64,000 bases of DNA. Source: Euphorbia lathyris. Taxonomy: Eukaryota; Streptophyta; Magnoliopsida; Malpighiales; Euphorbiaceae. Position numbers and translations under genes: made by a program. Below are positions 1 to 13,222 of this stretch, piece after piece; the first letter of the stretch is position 1, and each line of letters begins with the position of its first letter. Under the pieces are notes generated by a model. The model worked only from the letters and a program-made list of their open reading frames with translations. It made no database searches and was not told where the DNA came from. The stretch lies in assembly GCF_963576675.1 (NCBI RefSeq), contig NC_088915.1, forward strand, positions 439,001 through 503,000. Direction: 5' to 3'.

Positions 1-331
1 AATTTCTCAAATCTTACATCCAAACTTTTTTTTTTATTTTAGACCGTCAATCCTAATGAACCGTTTTTTGTTAGCTCTGATTTTTGTAAGTTTATTAATA
101 ATATATTTAATTTAATTTTACTAGCATATCAATCTTTTATTATAAAATAATTTTATCTAAATCAACTGTTGTTAGAGCTAAATCAACATAATAAGATTAA
201 GCAAAGGTACATGTATGTTTTATATTGCATTCATCATCCTAATACAATATTTGAAGAACTCAATCTAGAAGTTGTCTCTCAAATGCATTTCCAATTCAAC
301 GAGCCAACAAACTCTCTCCATATCTATACTG

Positions 332-1245
332 CTACTGCACATAAAATATTTTCTCACTGAAAAACTCAAACTTCAAACACTTATCCAAAACATCACCTTC
401 CAGATTCACATTCCAACACCCTTGAATGTTGAGATGTGAAAGAGCCTTGCAATTAGTAAGTACGGCTTGAAGACCAAATTCTTCAAAAGTCCCAAAACAC
501 ATATCAAGTTTCTTTAGACCAGACATTGTATTTGCTATCACCATAGCCTCACTATTATCAATTTCACTAAGCAAGACAAATCTGAAGTTTCTTCTCAGCT
601 CAGTTAGGCCTTTGCAGTTTTTCCCAAATTCTCCAATCCCTTTGCTTGTGATATTCAAACAATAACTAATGTCTAAAACACTTAAATTCACTAGTGAATC
701 AGCATGTCTTTCCACCATTTTATCTGTCACTTCACTCATTGGAATTTCTAGCACTTTCAGGGTTTTCCCCCTAGGGATACATAAAACATATAGATAGATT
801 CATGTATGTAAATCAAATGTCTATGTTCAAATATGAAATTTAAGGAAAGTTAAATTCAAATGGATATTCAGACATATCTCAATACCGATAACTATACTCT
901 CTACAATGATATGTCGAATCAAAGAAACCATTATTAAACATTGAAATAGCACAAAAAATAGGAAAGCATTTATAATCAATTACCAGTTAGCAGCGGAAAT
1001 GTTATTAAACATTGAAATAGCACAAAAAATAGGAAAGCATTTATAATCAATTACCAGTTAGCAGCGGAAATGAAGCCTCGATTTCCAAGCTTGAAGGCAG
1101 AGAGCAACTGAAATGAACCTCTATTGCGGTTCATAAGCTTATGTGCCACTGAGTCAACATCCTCGACCGTACGTCCCATTTCCGGCACCAGTTCTGGATG
1201 TTGATTTCTGACCAGCAATAAGGTCCTGAAATGCATGCTAACCAA
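332..1245 (-). CDS. FBW2-like F-box/LRR family gene without its F-box, copy 1
   Basis: This is a two-exon reading on the minus strand. Exon 1 runs from about 1245 to 1055 and ends at a GT donor (1054-1053). Exon 2 runs 770-332 after an AG acceptor (772-771). The phases fit, so the join stays in frame and reads on into GKTLKVLEIP. Exon 2 has LRR-type blocks (LVNLSVLDISYC, LKKLDMCF, LSHLNIQGCWNV) that align with plant FBW2/SKIP1-type F-box proteins, substrate adaptors of SCF ubiquitin ligases; the FBW2-like IANTM block and the C-terminal GCWNV are kept. The N-terminal F-box that would bind SKP1/ASK is not found; in its place is an unrecognised stretch. The first in-frame ATG is the Met in VSMHF, upstream of which the frame stays open without a better start. 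It is either a truncated gene or a pseudogene. The family call is by eye from known family sequence. Confidence 0.65.
931..1072. repeat. 71-bp tandem duplication spanning the exon 1 donor (in every array copy)
   Basis: 931-1001 and 1002-1072 are identical 71-bp copies that begin ttattaaacattg and end cagcggaaatg. On the minus strand each copy carries the last codons of exon 1 of the FBW2-like gene and its GT donor, so the gene has two identical candidate donors 71 bp apart. The same duplication lies at 4923-5064, 8915-9056, 12908-13049, 16899-17040 and 20890-21031, so it predates amplification of the array. In the sixth copy one half differs by one base. Confidence 0.95.
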
Positions 1246-2554
1246 TTTTTGTAGACCAACGAAACCAGTCCTACCCTTTCTTCTATCTATTATTTTTCTT
1301 GTAGTGTTAATCTAAGAGGCTCTGGTCCATTATGGGACTAATTGAACAAAAACATTAAGCTGATAGCTAATTACTGCCAAACAACATCTTTTATATTAAT
1401 ATGTGATAGTTTGAAGATTGGTTATCTTTAGTGCATTTTTTTTTGTGATTTATATAAATTGCTACCCTTATATAGTTGGAATGTCGTATGTATCACATAA
1501 GAGATACATTTGCTAAATATTTAATGATCAAAATTTGCTACATGTAAGATCGATTTACAATATTGCTAAACTGATCTTTAAGGCCAGTGGTTGATCTAAA
1601 GATCATTGCCGCTATTGTCAGCATAGTATGTCATTAATGGTTAAATGCGATACATTTTTTTACTAGATAATGTAATGTACAATTGAAGAACTTGATTTAG
1701 GTCTCTCCAATTGAAGAACTAGATAGTATTTACAATTGAAGAAATCTTAAAAGGTTAGTAGGTCATTCTAAGTAAGTTTAAAACCTTAATAAGATATTTC
1801 CAAAATTCAGGAAAGCAATCAATCTTTTAGACTAAATTTAGAGGTGTCATGACATATTTATTGTTCTTATTTTATGCAAGATTTTGCATTTATTACACAG
1901 TTGGAAGTATTTATCTAGATTAGTTTTTGGGATGAGAAAATGAAAAGTTGGTATTCTTAAGCACATATGGGAAGTTATATATCTAAATAAGGTTTGATAA
2001 AATAACTGAGTATGGATTTTAGGTGATGAGTATGGATTTTAATTAGGTGTTGAGTGTTAAAGATTATGTTTAACTCTAGATTATGTTTAAATTGGATTCA
2101 TTCTTTGGCTTGCTCTTAAAAATCATTTGAGTGTTAAATCAAGAATTGCAGATTTAGCAAACCTACGTCATAACTTGTAGGGGAGCATGGATACTGGAGA
2201 TTTTGAACTGGACGGATTAAAAGGATAAAAAGATACATAATTTGATTGAACGGTTGTTTTTTTTTCTTTAAGATCGAACCGAATTATACCATTGACTTAT
2301 ATTTAGTACAACTTTTGAGATTTTCATTTTCCATTATACAATAAATATGTTTGAAATTTTGTTAGACCATTAAATTTTTCTTTGACTGACCGAAATTGTA
2401 TCATCCACTTTGATTGTATACAATTCTTGCACAGATTGGATCGAACCCATTTCTCTCCTAATAAGTTGTGTGTGATGTTTGCCCAAGAAAAAGAAACCTA
2501 TTGAATTGCTTTTGTTCAGGGTCACAATTTGTTCATATATGGGAGTTAGGGAGG

Positions 2555-2690
2555 TTCGAGTCTTAGGAGCGGCCTCTTGCCAAATAAATTGGCAGGGGAA
2601 GGCTTGTCCCCAGTACACCCTTGTGGTGGGACCCCTCCCCGGACCCTCGCTCAGCGGGGACGCGTAGTGCGACCGGGCCGCCCAAAAAAA
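2555..2690 (+). mobile_element. 5'-truncated tRNA-derived SINE (Au-like), array copy 1
   Basis: The element starts in the box B region (ttcgagtcttagg) and runs through the GC-rich body to ggccgccc and an A-tail. The 16-bp flank atgggagttagggagg is repeated exactly at 2539-2554 and 2691-2706, a clean target-site duplication. The full-length relative at 26543-26740 shows what is missing: box A and the first ~55 bp. 5' truncation is typical of LINE-mobilised retroposition. Confidence 0.93.
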
Positions 2691-3061
2691 ATGGGAGTTA
2701 GGGAGGTGATTGATTAAAGGTGTTATTTCGATTATAAAACTAAAATATTAAGATATCAATCCATCATATTTATTTAACATTGCCTTATTCCATTATTTGT
2801 TGATTGAGCTCCATTATGTGAAAACATAACCATTGAGTGGAAAAGAAAAAGTTTTCAATGAAAAAAAAAAAAAAAAACCTTAAGGCATCCAATTAATATT
2901 TTAGTTCTTAATTATCTCGGTAATAGCTTCATAACACTTGTAAGGATTAATAAATAGAGTAGGAAAACCTCATCTCCTCATGAATAACATCATTACAAAT
3001 AAAAAATGAACAGAAAAACCTAATTAAGAAGAAGATGAAAATGGAGAAATCAAATAATAGT

Positions 3062-3289
3062 CTATTGATTTGCTCCTTCGCACTCATCAATCCATTCGCT
3101 ATAAATGTCGATATGTTCAGTTGAATTGATGCATCGAGTGGTGTAGCTTTCTTTGCATACACAACAAAAAGCTTCTCTCATTCTCATTATCTTATTGATG
3201 GCACACTGAACTGAGTTAGGATGACGACAAACAGGACAAGCGAAACTCTTTTCCAACTTCTTAGTTGCTTTTCTTTTTGTTTTTGCCAT
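3062..3289 (-). CDS. ELOF1: ELOF1/Elf1-type transcription elongation factor, copy 1
   Basis: This is a complete 75-residue ORF from ATG (3289-3287) to stop. It shows the Elf1 layout: a short basic N-terminus (KTKRKATKK), a zinc ribbon with CPVC (residues 18-21) and C42-x2-C45, then the family's conserved HIDIYSEWIDECE tail (about 59-71). Known family members of about 80 residues bind RNA polymerase II during elongation and help elongation through chromatin and transcription-coupled repair. All four zinc-binding cysteines are present. The ORF has no intron, and its N-terminal basic tail is somewhat shorter than in the usual plant protein. It is the only complete, uninterrupted known gene in the unit. 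Whether it is expressed or is an old retrocopy cannot be told here; no TATA box or poly(A) signal was assigned. Confidence 0.88.
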   Translation of the reverse strand: MAKTKRKATKKLEKSFACPVCRHPNSVQCAINKIMRMREAFCCVCKESYTTRCINSTEHIDIYSEWIDECEGANQ

Positions 3290-4323
3290 TTACGATTACT
3301 CACTTATTTGAGTGTTTATGTATACACTCAAATTGATACCAATCAAGTTATAGAAGAATTTGTCTAGAATGTTGGTCTCCTTAGATAGAAAATTAGAATA
3401 TACACAATATATATACACAAAAAGTAGGATTAATATGGAACACTAGTCTACCTTCTCAATAAGTAAAACTTCCTATATTAAATACAATTTACTATATTAA
3501 ATATATTAAATATATTTGACGATAATAAATACAGTTGTCGTTTAATACAATTGTTGTTTATCTCCCTTTAACGTTCCAAACTCTAACCTCCAAATTGGGG
3601 GTTAATGGAAGTACCGTAAAGATCATTAAAATCAAAATCCTATCAATTCAATTAGAGACCATACCTATCGATTCAATGTGCAAGTGAAAATATAACATTA
3701 TCAATTCAATTCAATTCAACCCTAAAATCAAAATCCTATCAATTCAATTAGAGACCCTACCTATGAGACTATCAATTCAATTTAATAAAAATCCCAAAAA
3801 TTAGAACACTAAAAGACAACATAATGGGTATGCGTCGAAAGGTTAATTTGGAATCGAAATACGGACAACACAACGTATTTAGTCAACATTCAATAATCAT
3901 AATCTTACTTTCTAATTATTTTAGAGTTTTAAAATTAAACTTCTGACCACTTTTTTAGATTAAATTTAATTTCCACCATTTTTTATTACTATAATTTCTC
4001 AAATCTTACATCCAAACTTTTTTTTTTATTTTAGACCGTCAATCCTAATGAACCGTTTTTTGTTAGCTCTGATTTTTGTAAGTTTATTAATAATATATTT
4101 AATTTAATTTTACTAGCATATCAATCTTTTATTATAAAATAATTTTATCTAAATCAACTGTTGTTAGAGCTAAATCAACATAATAAGATTAAGCAAAGGT
4201 ACATGTATGTTTTATATTGCATTCATCATCCTAATACAATATTTGAAGAACTCAATCTAGAAGTTGTCTCTCAAATGCATTTCCAATTCAACGAGCCAAC
4301 AAACTCTCTCCATATCTATACTG

Positions 4324-5237
4324 CTACTGCACATAAAATATTTTCTCACTGAAAAACTCAAACTTCAAACACTTATCCAAAACATCACCTTCCAGATTCA
4401 CATTCCAACACCCTTGAATGTTGAGATGTGAAAGAGCCTTGCAATTAGTAAGTACGGCTTGAAGACCAAATTCTTCAAAAGTCCCAAAACACATATCAAG
4501 TTTCTTTAGACCAGACATTGTATTTGCTATCACCATAGCCTCACTATTATCAATTTCACTAAGCAAGACAAATCTGAAGTTTCTTCTCAGCTCAGTTAGG
4601 CCTTTGCAGTTTTTCCCAAATTCTCCAATCCCTTTGCTTGTGATATTCAAACAATAACTAATGTCTAAAACACTTAAATTCACTAGTGAATCAGCATGTC
4701 TTTCCACCATTTTATCTGTCACTTCACTCATTGGAATTTCTAGCACTTTCAGGGTTTTCCCCCTAGGGATACATAAAACATATAGATAGATTCATGTATG
4801 TAAATCAAATGTCTATGTTCAAATATGAAATTTAAGGAAAGTTAAATTCAAATGGATATTCAGACATATCTCAATACCGATAACTATACTCTCTACAATG
4901 ATATGTCGAATCAAAGAAACCATTATTAAACATTGAAATAGCACAAAAAATAGGAAAGCATTTATAATCAATTACCAGTTAGCAGCGGAAATGTTATTAA
5001 ACATTGAAATAGCACAAAAAATAGGAAAGCATTTATAATCAATTACCAGTTAGCAGCGGAAATGAAGCCTCGATTTCCAAGCTTGAAGGCAGAGAGCAAC
5101 TGAAATGAACCTCTATTGCGGTTCATAAGCTTATGTGCCACTGAGTCAACATCCTCGACCGTACGTCCCATTTCCGGCACCAGTTCTGGATGTTGATTTC
5201 TGACCAGCAATAAGGTCCTGAAATGCATGCTAACCAA
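4324..5237 (-). CDS. FBW2-like gene without F-box, copy 2
   Basis: Same two-exon structure as copy 1 (exon 2 4762-4324, exon 1 from about 5237 to 5047). The predicted protein is identical to copy 1. It sits 3992 bp downstream. The F-box is missing here too. Confidence 0.63.
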
Positions 5238-6546
5238 TTTTTGTAGACCAACGAAACCAGTCCTACCCTTTCTTCTATCTATTATTTTTCTTGTAGTGTT
5301 AATCTAAGAGGCTCTGGTCCATTATGGGACTAATTGAACAAAAACATTAAGCTGATAGCTAATTACTGCCAAACAACATCTTTTATATTAATATGTGATA
5401 GTTTGAAGATTGGTTATCTTTAGTGCATTTTTTTTTGTGATTTATATAAATTGCTACCCTTATATAGTTGGAATGTCGTATGTATCACATAAGAGATACA
5501 TTTGCTAAATATTTAATGATCAAAATTTGCTACATGTAAGATCGATTTAAAATATTGCTAAACTGATCTTTAAGGCCAGTGGTTGATCTAAAGATCATTG
5601 CCGCTATTGTCAGCATAGTATGTCATTAATGGTTAAATGCGATACATTTTTTTACTAGATAATGTAATGTACAATTGAAGAACTTGATTTAGGTCTCTCC
5701 AATTGAAGAACTAGATAGTATTTACAATTGAAGAAATCTTAAAAGGTTAGTAGGTCATTCTAAGTAAGTTTAAAACCTTAATAAGATATTTCCAAAATTC
5801 AGGAAACCAATCAATCTTTTAGACTAAATTTAGAGGTGTCATGACATATTTATTGTTCTTATTTTATGCAAGATTTTGCATTTATTACACAGTTGGAAGT
5901 ATTTATCTAGATTAGTTTTTGGGATGAGAAAATGAAAAGTTGGTATTCTTAAGCACATATGGGAAGTTATATATCTAAATAAGGTTTGATAAAATAACTG
6001 AGTATGGATTTTAGGTGATGAGTATGGATTTTAATTAGGTGTTGAGTGTTAAAGATTATGTTTAACTCTAGATTATGTTTAAATTGGATTCATTCTTTGG
6101 CTTGCTCTTAAAAATCATTTGAGTGTTAAATCAAGAATTGCAGATTTAGCAAACCTACGTCATAACTTGTAGGGGAGCATGGATACTGGAGATTTTGAAC
6201 TGGACGGATTAAAAGGATAAAAAGATACATAATTTGATTGAACGGTTGTTTTTTTTTCTTTAAGATCGAACCGAATTATACCATTGACTTATATTTAGTA
6301 CAACTTTTGAGATTTTCATTTTCCATTATACAATAAATATGTTTGAAATTTTGTTAGACCATTAAATTTTTCTTTGACTGACCGAAATTGTATCATCCAC
6401 TTTGATTGTATACAATTCTTGCACAGATTGGATCGAACCCATTTCTCTCCTAATAAGTTGTGTGTGATGTTTGCCCAAGAAAAAGAAACCTATTGAATTG
6501 CTTTTGTTCAGGGTCACAATTTGTTCATATATGGGAGTTAGGGAGG

Positions 6547-6682
6547 TTCGAGTCTTAGGAGCGGCCTCTTGCCAAATAAATTGGCAGGGGAAGGCTTGTC
6601 CCCAGTACACCCTTGTGGTGGGACCCCTCCCCGGACCCTCGCTCAGCGGGGACGCGTAGTGCGACCGGGCCGCCCAAAAAAA
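6547..6682 (+). mobile_element. 5'-truncated SINE, array copy 2
   Basis: Copy of the SINE fragment with the same 16-bp target duplication on both sides (6531-6546 and 6683-6698). It was inherited with the unit and is not an independent insertion. Confidence 0.92.
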
Positions 6683-7053
6683 ATGGGAGTTAGGGAGGTG
6701 ATTGATTAAAGGTGTTATTTCGATTATAAAACTAAAATATTAAGATATCAATCCATCATATTTATTTAACATTGCCTTATTCCATTATTTGTTGATTGAG
6801 CTCCATTATGTGAAAACATAACCATTGAGTGGAAAAGAAAAAGTTTTCAATGAAAAAAAAAAAAAAAAACCTTAAGGCATCCAATTAATATTTTAGTTCT
6901 TAATTATCTCGGTAATAGCTTCATAACACTTGTAAGGATTAATAAATAGAGTAGGAAAACCTCATCTCCTCATGAATAACATCATTACAAATAAAAAATG
7001 AACAGAAAAACCTAATTAAGAAGAAGATGAAAATGGAGAAATCAAATAATAGT

Positions 7054-7281
7054 CTATTGATTTGCTCCTTCGCACTCATCAATCCATTCGCTATAAATGT
7101 CGATATGTTCAGTTGAATTGATGCATCGAGTGGTGTAGCTTTCTTTGCATACACAACAAAAAGCTTCTCTCATTCTCATTATCTTATTGATGGCACACTG
7201 AACTGAGTTAGGATGACGACAAACAGGACAAGCGAAACTCTTTTCCAACTTCTTAGTTGCTTTTCTTTTTGTTTTTGCCAT
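7054..7281 (-). CDS. ELOF1: ELOF1-type elongation factor, copy 2
   Basis: The 75-residue product is identical to array copy 1, with the zinc ribbon cysteines and the DIYSEWIDEC block intact. Confidence 0.87.
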   Translation of the reverse strand: MAKTKRKATKKLEKSFACPVCRHPNSVQCAINKIMRMREAFCCVCKESYTTRCINSTEHIDIYSEWIDECEGANQ

Positions 7282-8315
7282 TTACGATTACTCACTTATT
7301 TGAGTGTTTATGTATACACTCAAATTGATACCAATCAAGTTATAGAAGAATTTGTCTAGAATGTTGGTCTCCTTAGATAGAAAATTAGAATATACACAAT
7401 ATATATACACAAAAAGTAGGATTAATATGGAACACTAGTCTACCTTCTCAATAAGTAAAACTTCCTATATTAAATACAATTTACTATATTAAATATATTA
7501 AATATATTTGACGATAATAAATACAGTTGTCGTTTAATACAATTGTTGTTTATCTCCCTTTAACGTTCCAAACTCTAACCTCCAAATTGGGGGTTAATGG
7601 AAGTACCGTAAAGATCATTAAAATCAAAATCCTATCAATTCAATTAGAGACCATACCTATCGATTCAATGTGCAAGTGAAAATATAACATTATCAATTCA
7701 ATTCAATTCAACCCTAAAATCAAAATCCTATCAATTCAATTAGAGACCCTACCTATGAGACTATCAATTCAATTTAATAAAAATCCCAAAAATTAGAACA
7801 CTAAAAGACAACATAATGGGTATGCGTCGAAAGGTTAATTTGGAATCGAAATACGGACAACACAACGTATTTAGTCAACATTCAATAATCATAATCTTAC
7901 TTTCTAATTATTTTAGAGTTTTAAAATTAAACTTCTGACCACTTTTTTAGATTAAATTTAATTTCCACCATTTTTTATTACTATAATTTCTCAAATCTTA
8001 CATCCAAACTTTTTTTTTTATTTTAGACCGTCAATCCTAATGAACCGTTTTTTGTTAGCTCTGATTTTTGTAAGTTTATTAATAATATATTTAATTTAAT
8101 TTTACTAGCATATCAATCTTTTATTATAAAATAATTTTATCTAAATCAACTGTTGTTAGAGCTAAATCAACATAATAAGATTAAGCAAAGGTACATGTAT
8201 GTTTTATATTGCATTCATCATCCTAATACAATATTTGAAGAACTCAATCTAGAAGTTGTCTCTCAAATGCATTTCCAATTCAACGAGCCAACAAACTCTC
8301 TCCATATCTATACTG

Positions 8316-9229
8316 CTACTGCACATAAAATATTTTCTCACTGAAAAACTCAAACTTCAAACACTTATCCAAAACATCACCTTCCAGATTCACATTCCAA
8401 CACCCTTGAATGTTGAGATGTGAAAGAGCCTTGCAATTAGTAAGTACGGCTTGAAGACCAAATTCTTCAAAAGTCCCAAAACACATATCAAGTTTCTTTA
8501 GACCAGACATTGTATTTGCTATCACCATAGCCTCACTATTATCAATTTCACTAAGCAAGACAAATCTGAAGTTTCTTCTCAGCTCAGTTAGGCCTTTGCA
8601 GTTTTTCCCAAATTCTCCAATCCCTTTGCTTGTGATATTCAAACAATAACTAATGTCTAAAACACTTAAATTCACTAGTGAATCAGCATGTCTTTCCACC
8701 ATTTTATCTGTCACTTCACTCATTGGAATTTCTAGCACTTTCAGGGTTTTCCCCCTAGGGATACATAAAACATATAGATAGATTCATGTATGTAAATCAA
8801 ATGTCTATGTTCAAATATGAAATTTAAGGAAAGTTAAATTCAAATGGATATTCAGACATATCTCAATACCGATAACTATACTCTCTACAATGATATGTCG
8901 AATCAAAGAAACCATTATTAAACATTGAAATAGCACAAAAAATAGGAAAGCATTTATAATCAATTACCAGTTAGCAGCGGAAATGTTATTAAACATTGAA
9001 ATAGCACAAAAAATAGGAAAGCATTTATAATCAATTACCAGTTAGCAGCGGAAATGAAGCCTCGATTTCCAAGCTTGAAGGCAGAGAGCAACTGAAATGA
9101 ACCTCTATTGCGGTTCATAAGCTTATGTGCCACTGAGTCAACATCCTCGACCGTACGTCCCATTTCCGGCACCAGTTCTGGATGTTGATTTCTGACCAGC
9201 AATAAGGTCCTGAAATGCATGCTAACCAA
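8316..9229 (-). CDS. FBW2-like gene without F-box, copy 3
   Basis: Same exon layout as copy 1 (exon 2 8754-8316, exon 1 from about 9229 to 9039), with an identical predicted protein. Confidence 0.63.
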
Positions 9230-10539
9230 TTTTTGTAGACCAACGAAACCAGTCCTACCCTTTCTTCTATCTATTATTTTTCTTGTAGTGTTAATCTAAG
9301 AGGCTCTGGTCCATTATGGGACTAATTGAACAAAAACATTAAGCTGATAGCTAATTACTGCCAAACAACATCTTTTATATTAATATGTGATAGTTTGAAG
9401 ATTGGTTATCTTTAGTGCATTTTTTTTTTGTGATTTATATAAATTGCTACCCTTATATAGTTGGAATGTCGTATGTATCACATAAGAGATACATTTGCTA
9501 AATATTTAATGATCAAAATTTGCTACATGTAAGATCGATTTACAATATTGCTAAACTGATCTTTAAGGCCAGTGGTTGATCTAAAGATCATTGCCGCTAT
9601 TGTCAGCATAGTATGTCATTAATGGTTAAATGCGATACATTTTTTTACTAGATAATGTAATGTACAATTGAAGAACTTGATTTAGGTCTCTCCAATTGAA
9701 GAACTAGATAGTATTTACAATTGAAGAAATCTTAAAAGGTTAGTAGGTCATTCTAAGTAAGTTTAAAACCTTAATAAGATATTTCCAAAATTCAGGAAAG
9801 CAATCAATCTTTTAGACTAAATTTAGAGGTGTCATGACATATTTATTGTTCTTATTTTATGCAAGATTTTGCATTTATTACACAGTTGGAAGTATTTATC
9901 TAGATTAGTTTTTGGGATGAGAAAATGAAAAGTTGGTATTCTTAAGCACATATGGGAAGTTATATATCTAAATAAGGTTTGATAAAATAACTGAGTATGG
10001 ATTTTAGGTGATGAGTATGGATTTTAATTAGGTGTTGAGTGTTAAAGATTATGTTTAACTCTAGATTATGTTTAAATTGGATTCATTCTTTGGCTTGCTC
10101 TTAAAAATCATTTGAGTGTTAAATCAAGAATTGCAGATTTAGCAAACCTACGTCATAACTTGTAGGGGAGCATGGATACTGGAGATTTTGAACTGGACGG
10201 ATTAAAAGGATAAAAAGATACATAATTTGATTGAACGGTTGTTTTTTTTTCTTTAAGATCGAACCGAATTATACCATTGACTTATATTTAGTACAACTTT
10301 TGAGATTTTCATTTTCCATTATACAATAAATATGTTTGAAATTTTGTTAGACCATTAAATTTTTCTTTGACTGACCGAAATTGTATCATCCACTTTGATT
10401 GTATACAATTCTTGCACAGATTGGATCGAACCCATTTCTCTCCTAATAAGTTGTGTGTGATGTTTGCCCAAGAAAAAGAAACCTATTGAATTGCTTTTGT
10501 TCAGGGTCACAATTTGTTCATATATGGGAGTTAGGGAGG

Positions 10540-10675
10540 TTCGAGTCTTAGGAGCGGCCTCTTGCCAAATAAATTGGCAGGGGAAGGCTTGTCCCCAGTA
10601 CACCCTTGTGGTGGGACCCCTCCCCGGACCCTCGCTCAGCGGGGACGCGTAGTGCGACCGGGCCGCCCAAAAAAA
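10540..10675 (+). mobile_element. 5'-truncated SINE, array copy 3
   Basis: Same fragment and same flanking duplication as in array copy 1. The 1-bp shift relative to the other units comes from a longer T-run near 9421. Confidence 0.92.
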
Positions 10676-11046
10676 ATGGGAGTTAGGGAGGTGATTGATT
10701 AAAGGTGTTATTTCGATTATAAAACTAAAATATTAAGATATCAATCCATCATATTTATTTAACATTGCCTTATTCCATTATTTGTTGATTGAGCTCCATT
10801 ATGTGAAAACATAACCATTGAGTGGAAAAGAAAAAGTTTTCAATGAAAAAAAAAAAAAAAAACCTTAAGGCATCCAATTAATATTTTAGTTCTTAATTAT
10901 CTCGGTAATAGCTTCATAACACTTGTAAGGATTAATAAATAGAGTAGGAAAACCTCATCTCCTCATGAATAACATCATTACAAATAAAAAATGAACAGAA
11001 AAACCTAATTAAGAAGAAGATGAAAATGGAGAAATCAAATAATAGT

Positions 11047-11274
11047 CTATTGATTTGCTCCTTCGCACTCATCAATCCATTCGCTATAAATGTCGATATG
11101 TTCAGTTGAATTGATGCATCGAGTGGTGTAGCTTTCTTTGCATACACAACAAAAAGCTTCTCTCATTCTCATTATCTTATTGATGGCACACTGAACTGAG
11201 TTAGGATGACGACAAACAGGACAAGCGAAACTCTTTTCCAACTTCTTAGTTGCTTTTCTTTTTGTTTTTGCCAT
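11047..11274 (-). CDS. ELOF1: ELOF1-type elongation factor, copy 3
   Basis: Product identical to copies 1 and 2, so this sequence type has been homogenised or recently duplicated. Confidence 0.87.
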   Translation of the reverse strand: MAKTKRKATKKLEKSFACPVCRHPNSVQCAINKIMRMREAFCCVCKESYTTRCINSTEHIDIYSEWIDECEGANQ

Positions 11275-12308
11275 TTACGATTACTCACTTATTTGAGTGT
11301 TTATGTATACACTCAAATTGATACCAATCAAGTTATAGAAGAATTTGTCTAGAATGTTGGTCTCCTTAGATAGAAAATTAGAATATACACAATATATATA
11401 CACAAAAAGTAGGATTAATATGGAACACTAGTCTACCTTCTCAATAAGTAAAACTTCCTATATTAAATACAATTTACTATATTAAATATATTAAATATAT
11501 TTGACGATAATAAATACAGTTGTCGTTTAATACAATTGTTGTTTATCTCCCTTTAACGTTCCAAACTCTAACCTCCAAATTGGGGGTTAATGGAAGTACC
11601 GTAAAGATCATTAAAATCAAAATCCTATCAATTCAATTAGAGACCATACCTATCGATTCAATGTGCAAGTGAAAATATAACATTATCAATTCAATTCAAT
11701 TCAACCCTAAAATCAAAATCCTATCAATTCAATTAGAGACCCTACCTATGAGACTATCAATTCAATTTAATAAAAATCCCAAAAATTAGAACACTAAAAG
11801 ACAACATAATGGGTATGCGTCGAAAGGTTAATTTGGAATCGAAATACGGACAACACAACGTATTTAGTCAACATTCAATAATCATAATCTTACTTTCTAA
11901 TTATTTTAGAGTTTTAAAATTAAACTTCTGACCACTTTTTTAGATTAAATTTAATTTCCACCATTTTTTATTACTATAATTTCTCAAATCTTACATCCAA
12001 ACTTTTTTTTTTATTTTAGACCGTCAATCCTAATGAACCGTTTTTTGTTAGCTCTGATTTTTGTAAGTTTATTAATAATATATTTAATTTAATTTTACTA
12101 GCATATCAATCTTTTATTATAAAATAATTTTATCTAAATCAACTGTTGTTAGAGCTAAATCAACATAATAAGATTAAGCAAAGGTACATGTATGTTTTAT
12201 ATTGCATTCATCATCCTAATACAATATTTGAAGAACTCAATCTAGAAGTTGTCTCTCAAATGCATTTCCAATTCAACGAGCCAACAAACTCTCTCCATAT
12301 CTATACTG

Positions 12309-13222
12309 CTACTGCACATAAAATATTTTCTCACTGAAAAACTCAAACTTCAAACACTTATCCAAAACATCACCTTCCAGATTCACATTCCAACACCCTT
12401 GAATGTTGAGATGTGAAAGAGCCTTGCAATTAGTAAGTACGGCTTGAAGACCAAATTCTTCAAAAGTCCCAAAACACATATCAAGTTTCTTTAGACCAGA
12501 CATTGTATTTGCTATCACCATAGCCTCACTATTATCAATTTCACTAAGCAAGACAAATCTGAAGTTTCTTCTCAGCTCAGTTAGGCCTTTGCAGTTTTTC
12601 CCAAATTCTCCAATCCCTTTGCTTGTGATATTCAAACAATAACTAATGTCTAAAACACTTAAATTCACTAGTGAATCAGCATGTCTTTCCACCATTTTAT
12701 CTGCCACTTCACTCATTGGAATTTCTAGCACTTTCAGGGTTTTCCCCCTAGGGATACATAAAACATATAGATAGATTCATGTATGTAAATCAAATGTCTA
12801 TGTTCAAATATGAAATTTAAGGAAAGTTAAATTCAAATGGATATTCAGACATATCTCAATACCGATAACTATACTCTCTACAATGATATGTCGAATCAAA
12901 GAAACCATTATTAAACATTGAAATAGCACAAAAAATAGGAAAGCATTTATAATCAATTACCAGTTAGCAGCGGAAATGTTATTAAACATTGAAATAGCAC
13001 AAAAAATAGGAAAGCATTTATAATCAATTACCAGTTAGCAGCGGAAATGAAGCCTCGATTTCCAAGCTTGAAGGCAGAGAGCAACTGAAATGAACCTCTA
13101 TTGCGGTTCATAAGCTTATGTGCCACTGAGTCAACATCCTCGACCGTACGTCCCATTTCCGGCACCAGTTCTGGATGTTGATTTCTGACCAGCAATAAGG
13201 TCCTGAAATGCATGCTAACCAA
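12309..13222 (-). CDS. FBW2-like gene without F-box, copy 4
   Basis: Same structure as copy 1. Exon 2 has a single Thr-to-Ala change, reading SEVADK in place of SEVTDK. This half of unit 4 otherwise follows the copy 1-3 type, although its ELOF1 half follows copy 5. Confidence 0.62.

Noticed and set aside
169..360. 63-codon plus-strand ORF in each unit
   Set aside because: It overlaps the 3' end of the FBW2-like gene on the other strand, starts at a TTG and has no recognisable feature.
2370..2667. ORFs of 82 and 62 codons over the SINE in each array unit
   Set aside because: They are shadows of SINE sequence on both strands, with no domain.
2947..3162. 71-codon minus-strand ORF overlapping ELOF1 in each unit
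   Set aside because: An out-of-frame overlap with the ELOF1 gene; its C-terminal half is low-complexity Phe/Ile from AT-rich sequence.
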